Source of the DNA: Curtobacterium citreum
GTDB taxonomy: Bacteria > Actinomycetota > Actinomycetes > Actinomycetales > Microbacteriaceae
DNA: 64,000 bases
Assembly: GCF_006715175.1 (NCBI RefSeq)
Contig: NZ_VFMQ01000001.1
Coordinates: 496,001 to 560,000, forward strand
Direction of reading: 5' to 3'
In this document: piece by piece, positions 7,691 to 16,400 of the stretch
Numbering within the stretch: position 1 is the first letter of the stretch
Layout of the letters: each line of letters opens with the position of its first letter
The notes under the pieces: model-generated
The model's database searches: none
What the model was told of the DNA's origin: nothing
The model's input: the letters and a program-made list of their open reading frames with translations, nothing else
Position numbers and translations under genes: made by a program

Positions 7691-9498
7691 TCCGCCGCGA
7701 CCTCCTCGATGGTCAGCGCCGCCTGGATCAGGGCGAGGTGCGACAGCCCCTGCGGGATGTTCCCCATGAAGTCGCCGTCCTCGCTGAGCATCTCGCTGAA
7801 CAGCCCGACGTCGTTGGCCTGCTCGACCATCGCGTCCATGAGCTCGCGGGCGTCGTCGACCCGGCCGACGCAGGCCATCGCGGCGGCGAGCCAGAACGAG
7901 CACGCGACGAACGGCGACTCCTCGGCGTCCATCCCGGAGTACCGGTAGACGAGCGGGCCGCGCTGCAGCTGCTCCTCCACCGCCCGGATCGTCGACTCCA
8001 TGCGCGGTCCGCGGTCGAACGACGACATCGCGTGGAGCAGGATCGACGTGTCCAGGGCGTCGCTGCCCGGGTACATCACGTAGTACCCGCGCTCCTCGTC
8101 CCAGCCGTTGTCGGCGACCCACTGTTCGATGAGCTCGCGGTTCTCGATCCACTTGTCGCGCGGGCCGTCGATCATCCCGGCGTCGTGGAGCTCGACCGCC
8201 GCGTCGAGCGCCTGCCAGCAGCCGATCTTGCTCGACACGTAGTGCTGCGTGTCCTGCAGCTCCCACATGCCCGAATCCGCCTCGGGCCAGCGGTGGCACG
8301 CGTCGTCGGCGAGCCGCTCGAGCACACCGGCCGTCTGCCGGTCGAGCACGTTCCCGGCCCGGACGTACTGCCGCAGGATCTCGAACACGTCGCCCCACAC
8401 GCCGAGCTGGAGCTGGTCGCCGGCGCGGTTGCCGATCGTCACCGGGCCGATGCCCTTCCAGCCCGGGACGTCGCGTTCCTCGACCCCGTCGGTCTTCTCG
8501 CCGTTCAGGTCGTAGAAGATCGGCATGGTCTCGTCGTGCTCGGCGATGGTGCGCATCACCCACGACACGGCGGCGTGCGTCTCCTCGCGGAGCCCGAACC
8601 GGGTCAGGGCGTGCACCGTGTACGACAGGTCGCGGACCCAGGCGAACCGGTAGTCCCAGTTCTTGCCGCCGGTCCGGTCCTCGGGCAGGCTCGTCGTCGG
8701 CGCGGCCGCGATCGCACCGGTGGGCGAGTAGATGAGCAGCTTGAGGGCGAGGGCGCTCCGCTGCACGGCGTCGGCCCAGGGACCGTCGTACGAGAACGTC
8801 TCCGACCACGTCGACCAGTTCGCGATCGTGCGGTCGACCGCGTCGAGGGTGCGCTCCGGTTCCGGCAGGAAGATCGGTTCGTTCTCGGTGCCCACGATGG
8901 TCAGGATCGACTTCGACCCCTCGCTCGTGGTGAAGCGACCCGAGAAGCGCGGGCCGTCGTCGTGGATCGGCTCGAACCCGTGCTGCACGATGCCGATCGT
9001 GACGCCGTCGATGCCGATGACGGTCCCGTTCGCGGTGTCGAGGCGGTTCGGTTCCGCGGTGTTCAGCAGCGTGCCCGGCACCACGGCCCACTCCATCTCG
9101 ACGCTGCCCGTGACGCCCTGCACGCACCGGCCGATCTCCGCCCACGGCAGGCGTCCGGCCACGCCGGTGACCATCGCGTCCGTGACGGTGCACGACCCGG
9201 AGTCGGTCGTCCACGTGGTGACGAGCACGTTCGTCCCGGGCAGGTACCGGCGTTCCACCGTCGCGTCACCGGTCGGCCGCAGCGCGACGTGACCACCGTG
9301 CTCGGCGTCGAGGATGCTCGCGAACACGGGCGGGGAGTCCATCGAGGGGATCGGCAGCCAGTCGATGCGACCGTCCAGCGCGATGAGCGCCACCGTGCGA
9401 CCGTCGCCGATCGCACCGTAGGACCGCAGCGGCACGGAGCCGTCGGTGCGCTCCTCGTTGTCGTGCGCGTCTGGGGTGTCGCGGGTGCGTTCCGTCAT
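7684..9498 (-). CDS. Glycoside hydrolase family 15 protein (glucoamylase/trehalase type)
   Basis: GH15 enzymes invert alpha-glucosidic bonds (glucoamylase, glucodextranase, or trehalase in actinobacteria). The 604-aa length is typical of the actinobacterial short form: an N-terminal beta-sandwich (from LRSYGAIGDGRTVALIALDG and IDWLPIPSMDSPPVF), then an (alpha/alpha)6 barrel with KNWDYRFAWVRDLSYT and the catalytic-acid region ADSGMWELQ near the middle, and SFWLAAAMACVGR near the end. No signal peptide, so it is cytosolic; trehalase activity is an inference from related mycobacterial proteins. A CAGGCT box 6 nt before the ATG may give a leaderless mRNA. Confidence 0.9.
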   Translation of the reverse strand: MTERTRDTPDAHDNEERTDGSVPLRSYGAIGDGRTVALIALDGRIDWLPIPSMDSPPVFASILDAEHGGHVALRPTGDATVERRYLPGTNVLVTTWTTDSGSCTVTDAMVTGVAGRLPWAEIGRCVQGVTGSVEMEWAVVPGTLLNTAEPNRLDTANGTVIGIDGVTIGIVQHGFEPIHDDGPRFSGRFTTSEGSKSILTIVGTENEPIFLPEPERTLDAVDRTIANWSTWSETFSYDGPWADAVQRSALALKLLIYSPTGAIAAAPTTSLPEDRTGGKNWDYRFAWVRDLSYTVHALTRFGLREETHAAVSWVMRTIAEHDETMPIFYDLNGEKTDGVEERDVPGWKGIGPVTIGNRAGDQLQLGVWGDVFEILRQYVRAGNVLDRQTAGVLERLADDACHRWPEADSGMWELQDTQHYVSSKIGCWQALDAAVELHDAGMIDGPRDKWIENRELIEQWVADNGWDEERGYYVMYPGSDALDTSILLHAMSSFDRGPRMESTIRAVEEQLQRGPLVYRYSGMDAEESPFVACSFWLAAAMACVGRVDDARELMDAMVEQANDVGLFSEMLSEDGDFMGNIPQGLSHLALIQAALTIEEVAAES

Positions 9499-9578
9499 GC
9501 CGCCAGCCTGCCCGCGACGTGGAGGTGACCATCAGCCGGACGTACCCCACCCCGGAGGGCCGAACCGGGCCTCCCGAC

Positions 9579-9627
9579 TGCGACACGCCCGGGCGACTTG
9601 TGCACTCCGGGCGTGTCGCACTACTGT
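9579..9627 (+). promoter_or_regulatory. Promoter with 14-bp palindromic operator upstream of rtcB
   Basis: A perfect inverted repeat, TGCGACACGCCCGG (9579-9592) and its complement (9607-9620), has a 14-nt centre. A plausible promoter, TTGTGC (9598-9603), 18 nt, TACTGT (9622-9627), threads through it, so the right arm sits between -35 and -10. A dimeric repressor or activator site is the simplest reading. The start of transcription would be near 9634, leaving a ~370-nt leader before rtcB. Confidence 0.55.
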
Positions 9628-9723
9628 CGGTCCTCCTGCCCGCCCGGACACCCGACGGGCAGGCCCGCCCGGACAGACCCGGCGGGCAGCACCGCCCGCC
9701 CCGGGCACCTCGGAAGGACCGCC

Positions 9724-9831
9724 GTGCACACCGTGCAGCACCACGAACGCAGCGTCGAGCGCCAGCTCGAAGCGCTCGTCGTGCTGCCCGCGAAGCAGTA
9801 CGCGAACCAGTCCCTCCGCGACCCCGCGTAG
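9724..9831 (+). CDS. Small leader-region protein (35 aa)
   Basis: A 35-codon frame starts GTG behind GGAAGGACC (spacing fits an SD) and encodes a His/Glu/Arg-rich helix (HTVQHHERSVERQLEALVV) with the end LPAKQYANQSLRDPA. It has good third-position GC bias, unlike the surrounding leader. It lies between the palindromic promoter and rtcB, so it is probably on the same mRNA. Function unknown; it could be a genuine small protein or a regulatory leader ORF. The next 170 nt up to rtcB hold only an AAAGG ribosome site. Confidence 0.5.
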   Translation: MHTVQHHERSVERQLEALVVLPAKQYANQSLRDPA

Positions 9832-10002
9832 GCACGGCCCGTCTCCCGACGTCCCGTGCCCACCCGGCCCGGGGCGTCCTTCCCGTCGTTCCTCCACCGG
9901 TGCTCGGCACCGACCAGGAGGCGCGGGTCCCGCTCGCCCCGGACCGTCACCACCGACGGCCACCCGGCCGTCGTCGAACCGTCACGACGGAAAGGCACCC
10001 CC

Positions 10003-11169
10003 ATGAAGAAGATCGACGACAAGCTCCTGAGCTGGGCCTCGCTGCTCGAGGAGAACACCGAGCAGCAGGCGCGCACGACGGCACGGATGCCGTTCGTGTT
10101 CCCGCACCTGGCGCTCATGCCGGACGCCCACCTCGGGCTCGGCGCGACCGTCGGGTCGGTCATCCCGACCCTCGGGGCCGTCATGCCCGCGGCCGTCGGC
10201 GTGGACATCGGCTGCGGCATGATCGCGGTCCGGACGCAGTTCACCGCCGGGGACCTGCCGGACGACCTGCAGCCCCTCCGCGAGCAGATCGAGCGGGCGG
10301 TCCCGCTGTCCGCCGGTGCATCGAACCGGAAGATCGTCGCGACCGCCGAGCCGCGGATCGCCGAGCTCGAGGCACTCGCCGAGCGGGCCGGGTTCGACCC
10401 GGCGGGCGTGCACGGCGGCTGGCGGAACCAGCTCGGCACCCTCGGGTCCGGGAACCACTTCATCGAGGTCTCGCTCGACGAGCAGGACCGGGTCTGGCTG
10501 TTCCTGCACTCGGGCTCGCGGGGCGTCGGCAACAAGATCGCGCAGCGGCACATCACGGTCGCCAAGCGGCTGATGCAGCGCTGGTGGATCCAGCTCCCGG
10601 ACCCTGACCTGGCGTACCTGGTCGAGGGCACCCCGGAGTTCACGCGGTACGTCGCCGAGCTCGGGTGGGCGCAGCACTTCGCCCTGCTCAACCGCGAGGA
10701 GATGATGGACCGGGTCGTCCGGCAGCTGTCCGAGGTGCTCGGCACCGCGGTCGACGAGCAGGAGCGGATCAACTGCCACCACAACTTCACGCAGCGGGAG
10801 ACGCACTGGGGCAAGAGCGTGTGGGTCTCCCGGAAGGGTGCGATCCAGGCCAAGGCCGGCCAGCCCGGGCTCATCCCCGGGTCGATGGGGACCGCGTCGT
10901 ACGTCGTCGAGGGCCTCGGGAACAAGCCGTCGCTCGAGTCGTCCCCGCACGGCGCCGGTCGGTTGTTCTCGCGGTCCGCGGCGCGGCGGACGTTCACGCA
11001 CGACCAGCTCCGCGAGGCGATGGTCGGGATCGAGTACCGGGACACCGACGCGTTCCTCGACGAGATCCCGGCCGCGTACAAGCCGATCGACCAGGTGATG
11101 GCGGACGCGACCGACCTGGTCGCGATCCGGCACACGCTGCGGCAGGTCGTCAACGTCAAGGGCGACTGA
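10003..11169 (+). CDS. rtcB: RtcB family RNA-splicing ligase
   Basis: RtcB joins RNA 2',3'-cyclic phosphate (or 3'-phosphate) ends to 5'-OH ends using GTP and Mn2+. The 388-aa protein has the family marks in order: MPDAHLGLGATVGSVIPT, the metal-binding AVGVDIGCGM, LGSGNHFIEV, HSGSRGVGN, the CHHNF metal block, PGSMGTASYVVEG, and SSPHGAGRLFSR whose His is the one guanylylated in characterised RtcB proteins. GGAAAGG precedes the ATG; an in-frame upstream extension is low-complexity. No archease or RtcR regulator gene is near. The promoter ~370 nt upstream carries a large palindrome, so expression is probably conditional (for example RNA damage repair). Confidence 0.95.
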   Translation: MKKIDDKLLSWASLLEENTEQQARTTARMPFVFPHLALMPDAHLGLGATVGSVIPTLGAVMPAAVGVDIGCGMIAVRTQFTAGDLPDDLQPLREQIERAVPLSAGASNRKIVATAEPRIAELEALAERAGFDPAGVHGGWRNQLGTLGSGNHFIEVSLDEQDRVWLFLHSGSRGVGNKIAQRHITVAKRLMQRWWIQLPDPDLAYLVEGTPEFTRYVAELGWAQHFALLNREEMMDRVVRQLSEVLGTAVDEQERINCHHNFTQRETHWGKSVWVSRKGAIQAKAGQPGLIPGSMGTASYVVEGLGNKPSLESSPHGAGRLFSRSAARRTFTHDQLREAMVGIEYRDTDAFLDEIPAAYKPIDQVMADATDLVAIRHTLRQVVNVKGD

Positions 11170-11173
11170 CCGA

Positions 11174-11217
11174 CGGACGGGAGGATCGTGGCGACCCCGC
11201 CACGATCCTCCCGTCCG
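11174..11217 (+). terminator. Terminator after rtcB
   Basis: Perfect 20-bp stem (core GGGAGGATCGTGGCG and complement) with a 4-nt ACCC loop, beginning 5 nt after the rtcB stop. Confidence 0.9.
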
Positions 11218-11273
11218 GTGCGCGCAGCGGCGCGTCACGGACAGCGTGCCGCGGAGCGGGCACGCTGGTCAGG

Positions 11274-12104
11274 ATGAGCGACCAGGCGGAACGGGCAGCG
11301 CGCGAGACCGGACGACAGGCGCGGCGCATCGCCGACAGCCGGTGGTTCGAGACCACCGCCCGCGCCGGGTTCGTCGGCAGCGGCATCGTGCACCTGCTCG
11401 TCGGGTACCTCGTGGTGCTGCTCGGCATCGGCAGCGCGTCCGGCGAGGAGACCGACCAGTCCGGCGCGCTCCAGCAGCTCGCCGCGGTCCCCGGCGGGAT
11501 CGTGCTGCTGTGGGTCGTCGCGGTCGGCACCGCGGCGCTCGCCCTGCGCCTGGCGGTCGAGGCGGTAGTCGGCGGTCGGTCGGACAGCACCCGCGCCTGG
11601 GCCGCCCGCGCGAAGGACGCCGGCAAGGCCGTGGTCTACGGCGTCGTGTCGTACACGGCGGTGACCTTCGCGCTCGGTGCCGGCAAGAGCTCGAGCGGCT
11701 CGAGCCGGGGCGCCGCGGCGCAGGCCCTCGCGACGCCCGGCGGGGTGTTCGTGCTCGTCGCGGCCGGCGTCGTGGCGATCGCGATCGGTGTCAGTCTCGT
11801 CGTGACCGGGGTCCGTCGCTCCTTCCGCAAGCAGCTCGTGCCGCTGCCGAGCACCATCGACCGGCCCGTCACGGTGCTCGCGATCGTCGGCTACGTCGGC
11901 AAGGGCATCGCGGTCGTGGTCGTCGGCGTGCTCATCGTCGTGGCGGCGTTCCGGAGCGACCCGAGCCAGGCGACGGGGCTCGACGGGGCGTTCCAGGTGA
12001 TCCACGGCATGCCGGGCGGTGGGGTCGTGCTCGTCCTGGTGGGCATCGGGTTCCTCGCCTACGGGGTCTACAGCTTCTTCCGCGCGAAGTACGCCCGCCT
12101 CTGA
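11274..12104 (+). CDS. DUF1206 family membrane protein
   Basis: The 276-aa product has six predicted membrane segments arranged as three repeats of a two-helix unit, each introduced by an AR/VGYxxxGIVH or GKAxVY-like motif: residues ~30-50 (ARAGFVGSGIVHLLVGYLVV), ~115-135 (AGKAVVYGVVSYTAVTFAL) and ~205-225 (VTVLAIVGYVGKGIAVVVVG). This threefold arrangement is the hallmark of DUF1206, a family of unknown function common in actinobacteria and cyanobacteria. The N-terminus is cytosolic and charged. The ribosome site is weak (GGTCAGG). Confidence 0.85.
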   Translation: MSDQAERAARETGRQARRIADSRWFETTARAGFVGSGIVHLLVGYLVVLLGIGSASGEETDQSGALQQLAAVPGGIVLLWVVAVGTAALALRLAVEAVVGGRSDSTRAWAARAKDAGKAVVYGVVSYTAVTFALGAGKSSSGSSRGAAAQALATPGGVFVLVAAGVVAIAIGVSLVVTGVRRSFRKQLVPLPSTIDRPVTVLAIVGYVGKGIAVVVVGVLIVVAAFRSDPSQATGLDGAFQVIHGMPGGGVVLVLVGIGFLAYGVYSFFRAKYARL

Positions 12105-12186
12105 CCGACGCCACGACGCCCGGCGGGGGTCGCGGACGCTGAACATGTTGGACGCGTGCGGAGGCGTCCACCGGTAGGGACGGAGC

Positions 12187-13062
12187 ATGCACACCGACGC
12201 CACCTCCGGACCCGTGACCGTCTTCTGCGACGAGCAGGCCGTCCTCGTCGAGAGCATCGTCTGGGACCCCGAGCACGAGCGACTCCGCTGGACGGACATC
12301 ACGCTCGGTCTGCTCACGACCGCCCGCGCCGACGGCACGGTCGAGTCGAGCGTCGCGTTGCCGCCGCCCCTCGCGAGCTTCCAGCCGCGGGCCACCGGCG
12401 GGTTCGTCGCCGCCCTCGGGGACACCGTCGTGCTCACCGACGCGCGCGGGACCGTCGAGCGCGAACTCGCCCGGGTCCGGCACGCGACGCCGGACATGCG
12501 CTTCAACGAGGGCAAGTGCGACCCGTTCGGCCGGTTCGTCGTCGGCAGCATGGACCTCACCGACCGCGACCCGGCCGGTGCGCTGTACTCGGTGGAGCCG
12601 GACGGATCGGTCCGGGTGCTCCGCGGTGGATTCGGCGTCACGAACGGCATCGAGTGGTCCGAAGACGGCTCCGTGATGTACGTCACCGACACCAGCACGC
12701 AGACGATCTACCGGGGGAGCTACGGGCCCGACGGGGAGCTCGGCGACCTCGAGCCGTTCGTCAGCGGTGCCGCGCACGACGGCCTGGTCCGCGACGACGA
12801 GGGGTGTCTCTGGACCGCGGTGTACGGCGGCGGCCGGGTCGAGCGCTGGAGCCCGGCCGCCGAGCACCTGGAGACCGTCGAGGTGCCGGCACCGAACGTC
12901 ACCTCGGTGGCCTTCGGTGGACCCGACCGGTCGACGCTCTTCATCGGCACCGCGCGGGAGAACGCGACCGAGGAGCAGCTCGAGCGCGCGCCGCACTCCG
13001 GCGCCGTGTTCGCTGTGCGGACTCGCGTGCACGGCAGCCCGGCGTCCGCGTTCGGCGGCTGA
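12187..13062 (+). CDS. SMP-30/gluconolactonase-like family protein
   Basis: This 291-aa six-bladed beta-propeller shows the SMP-30 family order: an early metal-ligand Glu in LVESIVWDPEHERLRWTDI (residues ~17-35), RFNEGKCDPFGRFVVGSMD with the substrate-loop Asn/Lys, GVTNGIEWSEDGSVMYVTDT (metal-binding Asn and Asp) and a later AHDGLVRDDEG. Family members hydrolyse sugar lactones (gluconolactone, xylono- or arabinolactone) in the cytoplasm; the substrate here is unknown. A TAGGGA box 6 nt before the ATG could give a leaderless transcript. The alpha/beta hydrolase gene follows 44 nt later. Confidence 0.9.
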   Translation: MHTDATSGPVTVFCDEQAVLVESIVWDPEHERLRWTDITLGLLTTARADGTVESSVALPPPLASFQPRATGGFVAALGDTVVLTDARGTVERELARVRHATPDMRFNEGKCDPFGRFVVGSMDLTDRDPAGALYSVEPDGSVRVLRGGFGVTNGIEWSEDGSVMYVTDTSTQTIYRGSYGPDGELGDLEPFVSGAAHDGLVRDDEGCLWTAVYGGGRVERWSPAAEHLETVEVPAPNVTSVAFGGPDRSTLFIGTARENATEEQLERAPHSGAVFAVRTRVHGSPASAFGG

Positions 13063-13106
13063 ACCGCGGGTATCGTGGGCGGTCGCCAGCAACACGGGAG
13101 GCCCAC

Positions 13107-14261
13107 GTGCACGAGGACGACACCACCCCGCACACCCACGGGACCGCGCCCGGCGAGGGGAGCGCGCCGAGCGAGGGGAGCGCGCCCGACGGCGGCACGG
13201 CTGCGCCGGCACCGGACCCGGCCGGGCGGCTCGCGGACGCCGAGGACGCCGACGTCACGGTCGAGGTCGACCGGATCGCCGTCGACGGCACCTACGTCCG
13301 GGTCAGTTCGATCGGTCACCCGGGTGCGCGGGCGTTCGTGCTCGTCGCCGGGCTCGGCATCGCCGCGACCTACTACGAGCGGCTCGCCCCGCACCTCAAC
13401 GAGAACGGCCCCGTGCACGCGCTCGACCTGCCGGGCTTCGCGGGCGTCCCGCGCTTCCGGGGTGCGGTGTCGATCGAGCGGTACGCCGACGCGGTCGAGC
13501 GGGTCCTCGACGACCTGGGGCTCGAGGACCCGGTGCTCGTCGGGCACTCGATGGGCACGCAGGTCGTCACCGAGGTCGCCGCGCGCCGACCCGAGCTGCG
13601 CGACCTCGTCCTCATCAGCCCGGTGGTCGACCGTCGCGCCCGGACGATCCGGCAGTCGGCCGGACGGTTCCTGCGTTCATCGCTGCACGAGCCGGCGGCG
13701 GTCCGTTGGCACGGCATCACGGCGTACGCGCTGTGCGGCTGGCACTGGTTCCGGAAGGTCCTGCCGCGGATGATCGCCTTCCCGATCGAGGACCGCGCGG
13801 CCGAGGTGCAGGCGCGGACGCTCATCGTGCGCGGTGAGCACGACGCCCTCGTCCCGCGGGACTGGGTGCGGAGCCTGGCGCGGGTCTTCCCGCACGCGGT
13901 CCTCCGCGAGGTCGTCGACGGTGCGCACTCCGTCATGCACGCGCAGGCGGACGCCGTCGCGCGGCTCGCGGTCGACCACGTCGCGGGGCGGATCACCGAC
14001 CGCGGCGTGGGGTCGCTGCAGCGGGTCCGGGACACCACGACGTCGTCCGACCTGGCGCGGCTCAGCGCGAAGGAGGCGTGGCTGGTCCTGAAGTCCCGCT
14101 TCATCGAGCTCGCCGGGATGGCGCGGGGGGACGACGGTGCGCTCGAGCAGGCGAAGTCCGCGCACGCGGTCGCGATGGCGGACGGAGACGGCATCCCGGT
14201 CGACCCGGAGGACCGCCGCGAGGTCGTCGACGAGGTCGCGCCCGAGGTGCGGGGCCGGTAG
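13107..14261 (+). CDS. Alpha/beta hydrolase
   Basis: The 384-aa protein has a Gly/Ser/Pro-rich N-terminus with a GEGSAP/SEGSAP repeat (residues ~12-30), then a standard alpha/beta hydrolase fold: oxyanion strand FVLVAGLGIAATYYERLAP, nucleophile elbow LVGHSMGTQ (GxSxG), a lid, TLIVRGEHDALVPRDW with the catalytic Asp, and VDGAHSVMH with the His. It therefore acts as a serine hydrolase (esterase, lipase or lactonase); the substrate is unknown. A ~90-residue charged C-terminal extension is unusual. The GTG start is supported by GGGAGG 5 nt upstream. Confidence 0.85.
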   Translation: MHEDDTTPHTHGTAPGEGSAPSEGSAPDGGTAAPAPDPAGRLADAEDADVTVEVDRIAVDGTYVRVSSIGHPGARAFVLVAGLGIAATYYERLAPHLNENGPVHALDLPGFAGVPRFRGAVSIERYADAVERVLDDLGLEDPVLVGHSMGTQVVTEVAARRPELRDLVLISPVVDRRARTIRQSAGRFLRSSLHEPAAVRWHGITAYALCGWHWFRKVLPRMIAFPIEDRAAEVQARTLIVRGEHDALVPRDWVRSLARVFPHAVLREVVDGAHSVMHAQADAVARLAVDHVAGRITDRGVGSLQRVRDTTTSSDLARLSAKEAWLVLKSRFIELAGMARGDDGALEQAKSAHAVAMADGDGIPVDPEDRREVVDEVAPEVRGR

Positions 14262-14310
14262 CCGCCTCCCGCTGACGGTCCGGCAGGTGGTGCCGGACGC
14301 ACGGGACTGC

Positions 14311-14347
14311 AGGCCCGGTGCCGGTCCGTCGGACCGGCACCGGGCCT
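14311..14347. terminator. Bidirectional terminator between convergent genes
   Basis: Perfect 17-bp stem AGGCCCGGTGCCGGTCC with a 3-nt GTC loop, between the alpha/beta hydrolase (plus) and the flavoprotein reductase (minus). Confidence 0.85.
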
Positions 14348-14372
14348 CCGGTCGGGTCGCCCTGGTGCGGGC

Positions 14373-15572
14373 CTACGCGTCCGCGGTGATGCGTCCGGGG
14401 AGCATGTCGCGCGTCAGCGCGTGCGCCTCGGCGAGCACCTTGCGGGCGTCGTCGGTCTTGTCCCAGACGTTCCAGAGCAGGACGCCGCGGACCGTGTCGT
14501 CGTCGTCCAGGTAGTAGACGACGCCGGTGACGTTCGGCTCCTGCCAGTCCTCGACGGTGTGCAGCTTCGTCGAGACCTGCCCGACGGCCTCGTAGCCCAT
14601 GTCGAAGACGTCCGAGTAGAACATCGGCGTGTGGTCGTAGGTCTCGTCCGCGTCGGCGAGGTTCCGGCCGGCCTGGCGCCCCTGCTGCTGCGCGTTGTCG
14701 ACGTGCTCGACGCGGCGCGTGCCGAGGATCCGGTCCGGGTACTCGGCGACGTCGCCTGCCGCGAACACCGACTCGTCGTCGGTGACCAGCGTCGAGGACA
14801 CCACGATGCCGTCGTCCACCGTCAGGCCCGCGTCGGCGGCGAGCTGCGTCTGCGGCTCGATGCCGAGACCGACGACGACCGCATCCGCCTCGAGCACGGA
14901 GCCGTCGTCGAGCGTCAGGGTGACGCCGCCCGCCGTCTGCGTGCCGGACTCGACGCGGCGGCCGAGGCGCAGCTCGACCCCGTGGTCGACGAAACGCTGC
15001 TGGAACGCGTGCGCGAGCCCGTCGGGGAACATCCGCGCGCCCACGGTCTCGTCGGGGTCGACGAGCGTGACCTTCGCCCCGTTCTGCACGACGCCCGACG
15101 CGATCTCGGTGCCGATGTACCCGCCGCCGACGACGGCGACGTGCGCCCCGGCGTCCGCGAAGGCCCGGAGCTTCCGGTAGTCCGCCGCGCTCCGGTAGTC
15201 GAGGACGCGGTCCGACGGCTCGAGTCCCGGCAGGCCGCGGGGCTTGCCACCGGTGGCGAGCAGGAGTCGCTCGTAGCCGTGGGTCTGGCCGTCGGCGGTC
15301 GTGACGGTCTTCGCCGCGCGGTCGATCGCGGTCACCGCGGACCCGAGCACGAAGGTCGCGCCGGTCTCCTCGGTGTGCAGGTCGACCTTCTCGTCCCAGT
15401 CGAACTCCGGGTCGGTCCAGAGCTTCTTCGACAGGGCCGGGCGGGCGTACGGGCGGTCGTGCTCCTCGCTGAGGATCCCGATCGAGCCGTCCTGGTCGAT
15501 CTCGCGGATCCCGCGGGCTGCGGCGTCGGCGACCATGCCGCCGCCGACGATGAGGTACCGGAAGTCGGTCAT
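14373..15572 (-). CDS. FAD/NAD(P)-dependent oxidoreductase (ferredoxin-reductase type)
   Basis: A 399-aa two-dinucleotide-domain flavoprotein: FAD site YLIVGGGMVADAAARGI at the N-terminus, the PYARPALSKKLW block typical of ferredoxin or rubredoxin reductases and AIF-like proteins, NAD(P)H site VAVVGGGYIGTEIA (residues ~150-163), VVVGLGIEPQT, and the second FAD motif VFAAGDVAEYP. The C-terminal domain (~130 aa) matches that reductase group rather than thioredoxin reductase; there is no CxxC redox pair. The electron partner is unknown. It is the last gene of a dps-SDR-reductase run, 25 nt behind the SDR. GAGGGA precedes the ATG. Confidence 0.9.
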   Translation of the reverse strand: MTDFRYLIVGGGMVADAAARGIREIDQDGSIGILSEEHDRPYARPALSKKLWTDPEFDWDEKVDLHTEETGATFVLGSAVTAIDRAAKTVTTADGQTHGYERLLLATGGKPRGLPGLEPSDRVLDYRSAADYRKLRAFADAGAHVAVVGGGYIGTEIASGVVQNGAKVTLVDPDETVGARMFPDGLAHAFQQRFVDHGVELRLGRRVESGTQTAGGVTLTLDDGSVLEADAVVVGLGIEPQTQLAADAGLTVDDGIVVSSTLVTDDESVFAAGDVAEYPDRILGTRRVEHVDNAQQQGRQAGRNLADADETYDHTPMFYSDVFDMGYEAVGQVSTKLHTVEDWQEPNVTGVVYYLDDDDTVRGVLLWNVWDKTDDARKVLAEAHALTRDMLPGRITADA

Positions 15573-15597
15573 GTGCGTCCCTCGTGTGGGTGGGTGT

Positions 15598-16398
15598 CTA
15601 GATGGTGGCGACCGAGCCGGAGTCGACCCGGTAGTTCGACCCGTTGACGAAGCTCGCGAGGTCGGAGCACAGGAAGGCGACGACGTTCGCGACCTCCTCG
15701 GGCTCACCGCGGCGGCCGAGCTCCATGTACGGGCGCTGCTCGTCGAGGAAGCTCGTGATCGCCTCGTCGAAGGACGTGCCCCGCTCCTTCGCCCGCTCGT
15801 CCATCATCGCGTCGGTCATCGGCGTGTGGATGAAGGCGGGGCTGACGGTGTTCACGAGCAGCCCCTCGGACGCGTACGAGCGGGAGAGTCCCTTCGCGAA
15901 CGACAGCACGCCCGCCTTCGCGGCGCAGTACGGCAGCTCGTCGTCGTACGGCTGGGACGCGTCCTCGGACACGAGGTACACGATCCGGCCCCAGCCGCCG
16001 TTCCGCAGGTCCGCGATGAACTCGCGGGTGATGCGGACCGGGCCCATCAGGTCGACGTCGATGGTGTCGAGCCATCCCTGTTCGTCGACCTCGTGGAACA
16101 GGCCCTGCGCGCCGGTGATGCCCGAGGACTGCACGAGGATGTCGATCTCGCCGACGGCGTCGCGCACCCGGTCGTGCAGTGCGGCGAGGCTCCCGGCGTC
16201 GGTCACGTCCGCGGCGAAGGCGAAGAGCTTGCCCGGAGGCGCCTCCAGCTGGTCCGCGCTGGTGTCGAGACGGCCCTGGTCGAGGTCGGTGACGACCACG
16301 GTCGCACCCTCCGCGAGGAGGATGCGCGCCGTGTTCCAGCCGATGCCGGAGTCGCCACCGAAGACCAGGGCGGTCCTGCCCTGGATCCCGAGGTCCAC
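15598..16398 (-). CDS. SDR family NAD(P)-dependent oxidoreductase
   Basis: A 266-aa classical short-chain dehydrogenase: cofactor loop ALVFGGDSGIGWNTAR (a GGxxGIG variant), VTDLD acidic residue after the second strand (NAD preference), DILVQSSGI in place of NNAG, catalytic Tyr-Lys in PYCAAKAG, and FLCSDLASFVNGSNYRVDSG near the end. An oxidoreductase for an unknown alcohol or ketone. The GTG start sits 2 nt after the Dps stop, so translation is probably coupled. Part of a likely redox/stress operon between dps and the flavoprotein reductase. Confidence 0.9.
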   Translation of the reverse strand: MDLGIQGRTALVFGGDSGIGWNTARILLAEGATVVVTDLDQGRLDTSADQLEAPPGKLFAFAADVTDAGSLAALHDRVRDAVGEIDILVQSSGITGAQGLFHEVDEQGWLDTIDVDLMGPVRITREFIADLRNGGWGRIVYLVSEDASQPYDDELPYCAAKAGVLSFAKGLSRSYASEGLLVNTVSPAFIHTPMTDAMMDERAKERGTSFDEAITSFLDEQRPYMELGRRGEPEEVANVVAFLCSDLASFVNGSNYRVDSGSVATI

Positions 16399-16400
16399 GG

